Positions 53,440 to 61,224 of a DNA stretch of 64,000 nucleotides are shown in pieces. The DNA lies in the NCBI GenBank assembly GCA_002753505.1, contig PEAG01000001.1, positions 124,001 to 188,000 on the forward strand, written 5' to 3'. This DNA comes from Magnetococcales bacterium HCHbin5 (GTDB lineage Bacteria > Pseudomonadota > Magnetococcia > Magnetococcales > Magnetaquicoccaceae). How positions within the stretch are numbered: position 1 is the stretch's first letter; every line of letters starts with the position of its first letter. The position numbers were made by a program, and so were the translations under genes. The notes beneath the pieces are model-generated. The model searched no databases. It had not been told where the DNA came from and saw only the letters and a program-made list of their open reading frames with translations.

Positions 53440-55749
53440 ATGGATACGGATGCACCGGCAGAGGGCCGTTCCGGCGAAGGTGAGCGCGCACCAGAGCCCG
53501 TTCCGCTGGATCTGCCCCCAAGCAAAAGATCGCTCTTCAATAAAATTCAGGTGCAACTGGCCAAGTCCAACACCTTTTCCGATGTGCTGCCAGAGCTGGA
53601 GGAGCTGTTGCTGCAATTTCTGGAAGGGCAGCGTTTGACGGTCTATCAAAGTGCCCGGGATGGTCAGGAGATTACTGCAAAATTCAAGACCGGCCTCGAA
53701 CTCCATGAAATTCGCCTGCCTCTTTCGGCCAACTCCATTGCCGGTTATGCCGCCCTCAGTGGCAAGGTATTGAATATTGCGGATGTCTACGATGCGGAAG
53801 CATTGACAAGTATCTATCGAACCCTGAAATTTGACAGCAGTTTTGACAAACGTTCCGGTTTTACCTGTCGCGCCATGATGGTGGTTCCCATCAAGTTTGG
53901 TGCCCCCCTGTTGGGGGTGTTGCAGGTCATCAACAAGGTGGGGGGCGAGACTTTTTCGGACAATGATCTGAAATCTGCCCAGATACTGGCTGACATGCTG
54001 GCCAAAAAATTTCATGAAGAGTTTGAGGGAACCGACGGCCCTTATGACCTTCTCATCAAAAAACAGCTTTTGACCCAGGAGCAGTTGGAGGAGTTGACCA
54101 AGCGGGCCAAACGGGAAGCGGTCACCATGACCTCTCTACTGGTGACAGATCTGAAAATATTGCCTGAAATGGTCGCTGCCTCCCTGGAAAGTTATTATCA
54201 GGTGCCGTTCATGCGCTATGATCCCAGCTTTACCCCTCCGAAAAAGCTGCTGAAAAAGTTGAATATGTCCTACCTGCGCCGCCAGTTGTGGGTGCCGTTG
54301 GCGGGTGATCTGGACGATGAAATTGTCATCCTGATCGATAATCCTGCCGATGTCGGTCGCCAAATGGAGATTCAGCGGGCCTTGCCCGCCAAAAAATATA
54401 TTTTTCGGGTCGGTTTCAGCGAAGATATTTTGCAGTATCTGGGTGGGGGATCGGTCTCATCCTATCTGCACGGTTTGACGGCCAAGCTGGAAGAAGAGGA
54501 TGTGGAAGAGGCCGACCGTCCCGACGAGGGGATGGAGACCGGCGATGTCAACGAGAATGAAAATACCATTATCCAACTGGTCAACCGGCTCATCATCGAT
54601 GCCTTCCGGGCAGGAGCCTCCGATATTCATATTGAACCTTCCAAGGGAGCCTCTCCTTCCAAAGTGCGTCTGCGCATTGACGGTATTTGTCGGCCAGCAT
54701 TGGAAATTCCTTCCACTCACATTCGAGCCGTGTTGTCTCGTATCAAAATCATGGCCCGGATGGATATTGCCGAGCGACGCAAACCCCAGGACGGCAAGAT
54801 TGTGATCAAGGTCAAGGGAACCCCCCTGGAGCTGCGGGTTGTGACCATTCCCACCATTTTTGGAGAGGGTTCGGTACTCCGGGTGCTGGCTTCGGGAGGG
54901 GCGTTGCCCTTTGACAATCTGAACCTCTCCGATCGCAACTACCGAGAGTTGGACCGTCTGCTAACCATCCCCCAGGGCATTGTGCTGGTTGTCGGTCCGA
55001 CCGGCTCGGGCAAGACCACCACCCTGCATGCGGTTTTGGGGCGTATCAACACCCCTGACCGCAAAATCTGGACCGCCGAAGATCCGGTCGAGATCACCCA
55101 ACCGGGACTGCAACAGGTTCAGGTGGATCATAAAATTGGTTTCAGTTTTGCCGAGGCGTTGCGCTCATTTTTGCGTGCAGACCCGGATGTGATCTTGATC
55201 GGCGAGATGCGGGACAAGGAGACTGCCCACAGTGGTATCGAGGCCTCGTTGACCGGTCATCTGGTTTTTTCCACGCTGCACACCAACTCTGCCCCGGAAA
55301 CCATTGTCCGATTGTTGGATTTGGGTCTGGATCCCATGAATTTTGCCGATGCCCTGTTGGGTATTCTGGCGCAACGCCTGGTGCGAACCCTCTGTTCCCA
55401 GTGCAAGCAGCACTATAAGCCCTCTGACAGTGAATGGCAGCGATTAAAAAGCCTTTATGGTGAGGAAAATTTTCATGAACTGGGGATTACGCAGGCGGAA
55501 GCGGTCCTGTTTGCCCCGGGTGGTTGTGGCAAATGTGCCAAAACCGGCTACAAAGGCCGCACCGGCGTGCATGAACTGCTGGTGGCCTCTCCGGAAATGA
55601 AAAAGCAGATTGCCCGGGGGGCCAGGGCCGATGAATTGCGCCAACTGGCCATGAAGGAGGGGATGCGTACCCTGTTGCAGGATGGTGTTGCCAAGGTGTT
55701 CAAAGGGCAATGCGACCTGGCTCAACTGTTTCGAGTGGCCTCCGAATAA
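53440..55749 (+). CDS. GspE/PilB-type secretion ATPase with N-terminal GAF domain
   Basis: 769 residues. After a variable Pro/Glu tail, residues about 35-200 form a GAF domain (GQRLTVYQSARDGQEITAKF, RAMMVVPIKFGAPLLGVLQV). A GspE N-terminal domain follows (about 205-345; LIKKQLLTQEQLEELTKRA), then the ATPase: ASDIHIEPSKG, Walker A VVGPTGSGKTTTLHAVLG, Asp box, Walker B DPDVILIGEMRDKETAHSG and a tetracysteine zinc site (CSQCKQHY, CGKCAKTGYKGRTGVHELL). Such hexamers power pilus extension or type II secretion. The GAF domain suggests small-molecule control. No other pilus or secretion gene lies in the window. The start is ambiguous: GTG 53425 or ATG 53440, both overlapping or abutting pdxJ. Confidence 0.9.
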   Translation: MDTDAPAEGRSGEGERAPEPVPLDLPPSKRSLFNKIQVQLAKSNTFSDVLPELEELLLQFLEGQRLTVYQSARDGQEITAKFKTGLELHEIRLPLSANSIAGYAALSGKVLNIADVYDAEALTSIYRTLKFDSSFDKRSGFTCRAMMVVPIKFGAPLLGVLQVINKVGGETFSDNDLKSAQILADMLAKKFHEEFEGTDGPYDLLIKKQLLTQEQLEELTKRAKREAVTMTSLLVTDLKILPEMVAASLESYYQVPFMRYDPSFTPPKKLLKKLNMSYLRRQLWVPLAGDLDDEIVILIDNPADVGRQMEIQRALPAKKYIFRVGFSEDILQYLGGGSVSSYLHGLTAKLEEEDVEEADRPDEGMETGDVNENENTIIQLVNRLIIDAFRAGASDIHIEPSKGASPSKVRLRIDGICRPALEIPSTHIRAVLSRIKIMARMDIAERRKPQDGKIVIKVKGTPLELRVVTIPTIFGEGSVLRVLASGGALPFDNLNLSDRNYRELDRLLTIPQGIVLVVGPTGSGKTTTLHAVLGRINTPDRKIWTAEDPVEITQPGLQQVQVDHKIGFSFAEALRSFLRADPDVILIGEMRDKETAHSGIEASLTGHLVFSTLHTNSAPETIVRLLDLGLDPMNFADALLGILAQRLVRTLCSQCKQHYKPSDSEWQRLKSLYGEENFHELGITQAEAVLFAPGGCGKCAKTGYKGRTGVHELLVASPEMKKQIARGARADELRQLAMKEGMRTLLQDGVAKVFKGQCDLAQLFRVASE

Positions 55750-55875
55750 AAGATTTTTTGTTGTCCTGGTTGAACATCGCAATCATGTCGGCGCACACGA
55801 GGCACATCCCCCAACATGTCGCTCTTCCAGCGGGTATGTCCGGCACAGGGGAGGAGGGGGGATGCAGAACGCGAA

Positions 55876-57573
55876 TCAGGGTACATAACCAGGAATTTGG
55901 CTCTCATCCACCTCATCTATCTGGGAGGGATCCAGATACTGTTCTGCATAGGTCCGATAAATCTTGCTGCGAATGAAAACGTCGAACAGTTCGTGATCGA
56001 TGTGCTGGTCTTTTTTCATGAATCCCAAAATTTTCAACGAGGCGGAAAGGGACTTGGCCGGTTTATAGGGTCGGTCACTGGCGGTCAGTGCCTCAAACAC
56101 ATCGGCAATGGCCATGATCCGAGCCGGAATGGGCATCTGTTCACGTACCAAACCGTCGGGATAACCTTTACCATTCATGGTTTCGTGGTGACTCGCTGCA
56201 AACTCCGGCACCCGCTTCAAATTTTTCGGGAAGGGGAGGGTGTTGAGCATTTTTTTGGTGGCGGTCACGTGATGATTGATGATGGACCGCTCTTCCGGGG
56301 TAAGAGTACCCTTGGGGATGCAGAGGTTATAGACCTCATTTTCCGTTAAAAACGGCTCCTCCTTCCCATCCGGTCCCCTCCAACGGTACCGGCTGATCTG
56401 CTTGATCCGATCTTGCGACGCTTCCGACATGGATTCCCCCCCCCTGTTGGTTTCGATAATAAATTTTTTATCCGAATCCAGTTGGGCCAATCTTTCGTTG
56501 AAGGCTTGTTCAATCAAGGCCAGTTGCGCTTGTTGTTCCGCCGCCGGGGAGGAGAGAATGGCCACCTTGTTGTTAAGATATTCAATTTCAGCGTCCCGTT
56601 TCAACACTTCAAATCGGGTGGTGACCGTTTTGATGCGGTCATAGATGGTTTCCAATTTGGTTGCCTTGTCCACCACATATTCCGGTGTGACCACCTTGCC
56701 ACAATCGTGCATCCAGGCCGCGATCCGAATTTCATACATCTCGTCTTCAGTGGGGTTAAACCCCTTCAGGTCACCCAAATCCGACTCCTTGGCCGCCTTT
56801 GCCAACATTTCGGCAAGAATCGGCACCCGGTTGCCATGACCACCCGTGTAGGGGGACTTGTCGTCGATGGCGGTCGCAATGGTGCGAATGAACGACTCAA
56901 ACAGCTCTTTCAAATCAGCGATCAGTCGCTGATTGGTCAAAGCGATGGCAGCCTGGGAAGCCAACGATTCAGCCAGTTGCTGATCTTCAGGAGAGAAAGG
57001 CTTGATCTCCCCGCTCTCCTGGTCTAAGGAGTTGATCAACTGCAAAACCCCAATCAGGGTGCTTTCGTGATTTTTAAGGGGCACCGTCAAAAAAGATTTG
57101 GAACGATAGTTCATCGCCTTGTCGAAGGCACGCATACCGGAAAAATCAAAGCCATCTGCTTCGTAAGCATCTGGAATATTGACAGTTTGTCCCTTGATGG
57201 CCGTGTAGGCGGCAACCATTGCCAAGTTGGGTTTGCCATGTCGGTAGAGGGGCAACTCCGGCAGTTTGATGGCTACCCCTGTCGTTCCACCCTGGGCAAT
57301 ATTGAGCGAATCGGTACGAAGAATTTGGAATTTAAGGGTTTCGTGATCTGTCACCGTGTACAGGGTACCCGCATCCGCATGGGTCAACGCCTTGGCACCC
57401 ATCAAAATGGTTTCCAACAGCATGTCCGTGTTGCGCATTGAGGAGAGAGCCACACCAATCTCATTGAGACGATTAACCCGCTCCAGCAAATGGCTGCGCA
57501 GCTTATTGATCGCATCCGGGCTAACAGACTGCTGACCTGAAAGTTGATCAGAAATAGAAGGACTTGTACTCAC
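55876..57573 (-). CDS. GAF/HD-GYP cyclic-di-GMP phosphodiesterase
   Basis: 565 residues from a GTG start with AAGGGGG about 6 nt upstream; the frame is open further upstream but that part lacks conservation. A GAF domain (about 40-200; LTHADAGTLYTVTDHE, KSFLTVPLKNHESTLIGVLQ) precedes an HD-GYP domain from about 230: GGHGNRVPILAEMLAKAA, WMHDCGKVVTPEYVVDKATK and SHHETMNGKGYPDGL, all intact. Between the HD and GYP motifs is an insert of roughly 100 residues, rich in Glu, Gln and Arg, longer than usual. Predicted to degrade c-di-GMP in response to a GAF ligand. It converges with the GAF-GspE gene, whose GAF domain resembles its own. Confidence 0.92.
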   Translation of the reverse strand: MSTSPSISDQLSGQQSVSPDAINKLRSHLLERVNRLNEIGVALSSMRNTDMLLETILMGAKALTHADAGTLYTVTDHETLKFQILRTDSLNIAQGGTTGVAIKLPELPLYRHGKPNLAMVAAYTAIKGQTVNIPDAYEADGFDFSGMRAFDKAMNYRSKSFLTVPLKNHESTLIGVLQLINSLDQESGEIKPFSPEDQQLAESLASQAAIALTNQRLIADLKELFESFIRTIATAIDDKSPYTGGHGNRVPILAEMLAKAAKESDLGDLKGFNPTEDEMYEIRIAAWMHDCGKVVTPEYVVDKATKLETIYDRIKTVTTRFEVLKRDAEIEYLNNKVAILSSPAAEQQAQLALIEQAFNERLAQLDSDKKFIIETNRGGESMSEASQDRIKQISRYRWRGPDGKEEPFLTENEVYNLCIPKGTLTPEERSIINHHVTATKKMLNTLPFPKNLKRVPEFAASHHETMNGKGYPDGLVREQMPIPARIMAIADVFEALTASDRPYKPAKSLSASLKILGFMKKDQHIDHELFDVFIRSKIYRTYAEQYLDPSQIDEVDESQIPGYVP

Positions 57574-57999
57574 GCCGAACCCCCTTGATTTGCAGGATAA
57601 AGTGGCTTGACCCAACCGACCGGACACACAAAATACGACAAATTCGGACAAAACACAACAATACAATCCCCACCCACATCTTTGTCCCTCACCAATAGGA
57701 CAAACAGAGTCCGATCACGGACAGGTTTAGCCCACTGCGCACACGTCAATGGAACATTGATCGCCATCACCTGAACCAAATGAGACAAAACAACCTTGTG
57801 CACAGGAAACAGGGTAGGGTACAAAGGAATATCCCAATTGCCAACTGTACATTGTGACCATCCACCACCGGTCGGTAGATGCTATCACACAATCAGGAGG
57901 ATTACCATATTCAATTGCTTTATAAGTTTTTTTGACGAAGGTCTGTGGGGACCTGCAAACCGTAGCATGGCAACTGTTTTTCGAGGTGAAATCAACTTA
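57574..57999. other. Divergent intergenic region with repeated GGACAAA heptamers
   Basis: 426 bp between the HD-GYP gene and trkA, with no supported gene. The heptamer GGACAAA occurs at 57646-57652 and 57698-57704 and in inverse form TTTGTCC at 57681-57687. The last two form a 7-bp inverted repeat with a 10-nt spacer. An AT-rich stretch near 57915-57931 (CAATTGCTTTATAAG) may hold the trkA promoter. Likely promoters for both flanking genes. Confidence 0.4.
57646..57704. repeat. GGACAAA/TTTGTCC heptamer array (possible operator)
   Basis: Three copies of one heptamer: two direct (57646, 57698) and one inverted (57681). The copies at 57681-57687 and 57698-57704 give dyad symmetry with centre-to-centre distance 17 bp, close to two helical turns, a pattern used by dimeric regulators. 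The regulator is unknown. Confidence 0.35.
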
Positions 58000-59388
58000 A
58001 TGGCTCATTCATCCATGCGGGTGGTGGTATTCGGGGCGGGGCTTGTAGGTGAAGCCCTTGGACGCCATATTGCTGATCAAGGTAACAATGTTTGCTTTAT
58101 CGAAGCCAACGCAAATACTGTGCGCAAGATTCGCGAACAGATGGATGTGCAGATTGTGCATGGTACTGCAGAGGATCAGGAGGCTCTGCGGGAGGCCGGG
58201 GTACAAAACGCTGATCTGATCCTGGCGGTCACCAATCAGGATAAAAGCAATATTATTCTTACCCTGATCGCCCGCAGTCTGAATCCCATGGCCCGGATCA
58301 TCACCCGGGTGCGGGACGAAGAGTTTTTGGATAACCGTCTGCTGTGGAAGTCCAGCACCCTGGCGGATACCATCGTCATCAGCCCCGAGCGGGCTGTGAT
58401 AGAAAAAGCGATCCATATTCTGGAGGTGCAACACGCTTTTGATGTGGTGGAATTTCTCGATGGGGAACTGCGCATCGCCGGTTTTCGCCTTTCTGCTGGC
58501 AACCTGCTGGCTGGAAAACCACTCAAAAAATCGCACGCGCTGTTTCCTTCGGCAAACATTCTGGTGGTGGGGGCTGAACGCGGCGATGAGGTGATCATTC
58601 CAACCGGTGAGACCATTCTGGAGGAGGGTGACCGTATTTTTCTGACCCTTCCTCAGAGCATCGACCTGCATGCCATCCTGCCGTTGTTGGGTAAACGTCC
58701 GGTCACCCGGCAAAAATTTGTCATCGCAGGTGGCAGTGCCATCGGTGAACACATTGCCCGCCAATTGGCTCTTAAAGGGCAGCAGGCGGTGATCATTGAA
58801 TCGGATTATGAGCGTTGTGTCACTCTGTCCGAAACACTCAAAAATGCCATCCTTCTGCATGGCGATGTCACCGATGCCTCTCTGCTCAGCCGTGCCATCA
58901 CCCCGGAAACCGTTTTTCTGGCTGTAACCGCCTCTCAGGAGGTCAATTTTTTGATCTCCCTGTTGGCCCAGAAGCGGGGTGCCATGCAGGTGATCACCAT
59001 GATGGATAACGAGGCCTATTATACCATGGCCCCCGAACTGGGTGTGGATGCCATTTTGAGTCCACGCGCGGCAGCCGTGGGTTCCATCCTGCGCTTTATT
59101 CGCATGGGTCGGGTTTTGGATGCCAATCTACTGTTGGGAGGCAAGCTGGATATTTTTCTGACCGAGATCAAGTCGGGTTCCAGTCTGGACAATATTCCCC
59201 TCAAAGATGTCGAGTTTCCCCAAGGGGTGATTGTGGCCGCTGCGATACGCAATAAGGATGTGGTCGTTCCCCATGGCAACTTGCGTATGCAAGAGGGGGA
59301 TTTTGCCGTTTTCGTGGTCAGACCCGGCCGGGCAGCGGTTTTGGATGATCTGATCGCTCCCCGTCGCACGCTGCGACTGCCACTTTGA
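58000..59388 (+). CDS. trkA: TrkA: potassium uptake regulatory subunit
   Basis: 462 residues, the normal size (E. coli 458). TrkA is the cytoplasmic NAD(H)/ATP-binding ring that gates TrkH. It has two RCK repeats: the first begins MRVVVFGAGLVGEALGRHIA (Gly-rich nucleotide loop) and contains LILAVTNQDKSNII; the second starts KFVIAGGSAIGEHIARQLAL near residue 240. Each is followed by a TrkA-C domain. ATG 58000 has GAGGTGA about 9 nt upstream; the frame extends to 57796 without conservation. trkH follows 18 nt downstream, forming the usual pair. Confidence 0.95.
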   Translation: MAHSSMRVVVFGAGLVGEALGRHIADQGNNVCFIEANANTVRKIREQMDVQIVHGTAEDQEALREAGVQNADLILAVTNQDKSNIILTLIARSLNPMARIITRVRDEEFLDNRLLWKSSTLADTIVISPERAVIEKAIHILEVQHAFDVVEFLDGELRIAGFRLSAGNLLAGKPLKKSHALFPSANILVVGAERGDEVIIPTGETILEEGDRIFLTLPQSIDLHAILPLLGKRPVTRQKFVIAGGSAIGEHIARQLALKGQQAVIIESDYERCVTLSETLKNAILLHGDVTDASLLSRAITPETVFLAVTASQEVNFLISLLAQKRGAMQVITMMDNEAYYTMAPELGVDAILSPRAAAVGSILRFIRMGRVLDANLLLGGKLDIFLTEIKSGSSLDNIPLKDVEFPQGVIVAAAIRNKDVVVPHGNLRMQEGDFAVFVVRPGRAAVLDDLIAPRRTLRLPL

Positions 59389-59406
59389 TCCCACAACGAG
59401 GTTGTC

Positions 59407-60912
59407 ATGAATCTGATTCTTAATCTGCGCATTGTTGGGGTTGTGGCGGCCATGCTGGCCATCTTCCAGGTGCCCACCCTGGCCCTGGCCTGGCACTTTG
59501 ACGAAGAGATCATCCCCTTTGTACTCACGTTGCTCACCACCATCATCATCATCCTGATGGCCATGTTGACCCGACGTACCCTGTTTCTCGGCATGCAAGC
59601 CAGGGATGGGGTCGTTGCCGTGATCATGGGCTGGGTGATGATGATCCTGCTGGGGGCATTGCCCTACTATTTTTCGGGTATCATGTCTGGGGTGGATGCC
59701 ATATTTGAGTCTGCATCCGGTTTTACCACCACCGGTTCCACCATCCTGGCAGACATAGAGCGTCTGCCCCAGGGGTTGCTCTTTTGGCGCAGCACCACCC
59801 AGTGGATCGGTGGCATGGGTATTTTGCTGTTGGCTGTAGCCATTATGCCCTATCTTGGGATAGGAGGGGCACAGATCATGAAGGCGGAAATGCCTGGATT
59901 TAAAAAAGATCGAATCGCTCCCCGGGTGACGGATACTGCCCGTATTCTCTGGAGCATCTATCTCGGTTTGACTCTGCTCGCCGGCATCTGTTATTGGCTG
60001 GCTGGCATGCCTGTTTTGGATGCTGTCCATCACGCTTTCACGACTATTTCCATAGGCGGTTTTTCCCCAAAAAATGCCAGCATGGGAGCATACCCCCCAG
60101 CGGTGCAATGGTGTTCCATGCTGTTCATGATCCTGGCGGGGATCAATTTTGTGCTTTATTACCGGTTGCTTTTTAAACGGGAGTGGGGGCCCCTTGGGGA
60201 TGAAGAGTTGCACTGGTATCTATTGACAATCCTGGGGGTGGCCGCCTTTTGTTGTCTGGAGGCCTTTGCCTCCACGGCATCCAATGATCTACACGATGCA
60301 CTGCTGCACGGTCTGTTTCAGGCGGTCAGCCTGGTCACCAACACCGGATATGCCAATGTGGATTGGGAGAGCTGGCCTCTCTATGTACAGATTATCCTGA
60401 TGACAATCGCAATACCTGGTGCCATGTCCGGCTCTACCACCGGTGGGATCAAAATGGTGCGGGCCATCGTGCTGTTCAAGGTGTTGGGAGCCGTGATCAA
60501 CCGCATACTTACCCCGGAGCGGGTGATAGCGGTCAAAATTAACGGCAAACGCATTCCCTCGGATCTGCTGGATGCCGTGATGGCTCTGGGCTTTGCCATC
60601 ACCTTGGCCATGGCGGTCGCTACCATTACCCTGGTGGCCATGGGGCTTGACCTGCAAACCGCTTATTCTGCCGCCCTGACAACGCTGATCAACGTGGGGC
60701 CGGGCATAGGGATGGTTGGCCCCATGGACAACTTTGGTGCCATACCAGACAATGGCAAGTTAATGCTGGTGTTTTTGATGCTGACCGGGCGTTTGGAAGT
60801 GTTTACCGTTCTTATTCTTTTCGTCCCGCATTTTTGGAAACCCGACGCCATCCTCACCACCAACCCCAGCGTGGAAACCAGTCTGCGCATTTCCAAACGG
60901 AAAATGGAATAG
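59407..60912 (+). CDS. trkH: TrkH: potassium-translocating membrane subunit
   Basis: 501 residues with ten or more membrane segments, standard for TrkH/KtrB-type K+ transporters. Pore-loop signatures are seen: SASGFTTTGSTILADIE, FTTISIGGFSPKNASMG, SLVTNTGYANVD and SGSTTGGIKMVRAIVLFKV. It takes up K+ together with TrkA, encoded 18 nt upstream; GAGG precedes ATG 59407. Downstream is a 312-bp gap containing the inverted dif-like sites rather than another gene. Length and motifs are complete. Confidence 0.96.
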   Translation: MNLILNLRIVGVVAAMLAIFQVPTLALAWHFDEEIIPFVLTLLTTIIIILMAMLTRRTLFLGMQARDGVVAVIMGWVMMILLGALPYYFSGIMSGVDAIFESASGFTTTGSTILADIERLPQGLLFWRSTTQWIGGMGILLLAVAIMPYLGIGGAQIMKAEMPGFKKDRIAPRVTDTARILWSIYLGLTLLAGICYWLAGMPVLDAVHHAFTTISIGGFSPKNASMGAYPPAVQWCSMLFMILAGINFVLYYRLLFKREWGPLGDEELHWYLLTILGVAAFCCLEAFASTASNDLHDALLHGLFQAVSLVTNTGYANVDWESWPLYVQIILMTIAIPGAMSGSTTGGIKMVRAIVLFKVLGAVINRILTPERVIAVKINGKRIPSDLLDAVMALGFAITLAMAVATITLVAMGLDLQTAYSAALTTLINVGPGIGMVGPMDNFGAIPDNGKLMLVFLMLTGRLEVFTVLILFVPHFWKPDAILTTNPSVETSLRISKRKME

Positions 60913-61014
60913 CGATGAATCGACGATTTGGTCAACAAACGAAATCGTCCGAAATCGTCGAAGCCAGCCGTCAGGGAGTGGTGTGGCTGCGGCGGGACGG
61001 GTTTGTAATGTCAG

Positions 61015-61042
61015 ATTTAACATAATACATCTTATACGACAG
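61015..61042 (-). other. dif: dif-like XerCD recombination site, copy 1 (inverted)
   Basis: Read on the minus strand, this 28-mer has XerC-type half CTGTCGTATAA, 6-nt centre GATGTA and XerD-type half TTATGTTAAAT. The XerD half is identical to that of E. coli dif. It is the inverted partner of 61085-61112; 27 of 28 bases match that copy. Confidence 0.7.
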
Positions 61043-61084
61043 GATTTCAGGCAGGATTCGGGGGTGGTGATGGCAGGCTAGAGT

Positions 61085-61112
61085 TTGTCGTATAAGATGT
61101 ATTATGTTAAAT
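61085..61112 (+). other. dif: dif-like XerCD recombination site, copy 2
   Basis: On the plus strand the 28-mer has halves TTGTCGTATAA and TTATGTTAAAT around centre GATGTA. This is the 11-6-11 layout of dif, where XerC and XerD resolve chromosome dimers with FtsK. The XerD half matches E. coli dif at 11 of 11 positions; the XerC half at 6 of 11, as is usual between species. Confidence 0.75.
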
Positions 61113-61224
61113 TGCTACTGCCGTCCACCTGGAAACTTGCCGGATGGCCTTTTGCCGCATAGAATCCCCCCCAGGATAGCTGCCAAGCTTAATCACCATC
61201 AGGACCATTTCAGGGAAACATCTT

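Larger units (their letters stand above)
61015..61112. repeat. 27-bp perfect inverted repeat with 44-bp spacer
   Basis: Bases 61015-61041 are the exact reverse complement of 61086-61112. In single-stranded form the pair would fold into a 27-bp hairpin. It coincides with the two dif-like sites and is best explained by them. Confidence 0.95.
60913..61224. other. Intergenic region trkH-metG carrying paired dif-like sites
   Basis: 312 bp with no supported gene. The central 100 bp (61015-61112) is a pair of inverted, near-identical Xer recombination-like sites around a 42-bp spacer; the remainder is plain sequence leading to metG. It has no T-run typical of terminators. Confidence 0.6.

Noticed and set aside
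61015-61112. Reading the inverted repeat as a MITE or a transcription terminator
   Set aside because: No target-site duplication is visible (CAG / TGC flanks), there is no T-tract, and each arm matches the dif layout; kept as the less likely alternative until copy number is known.
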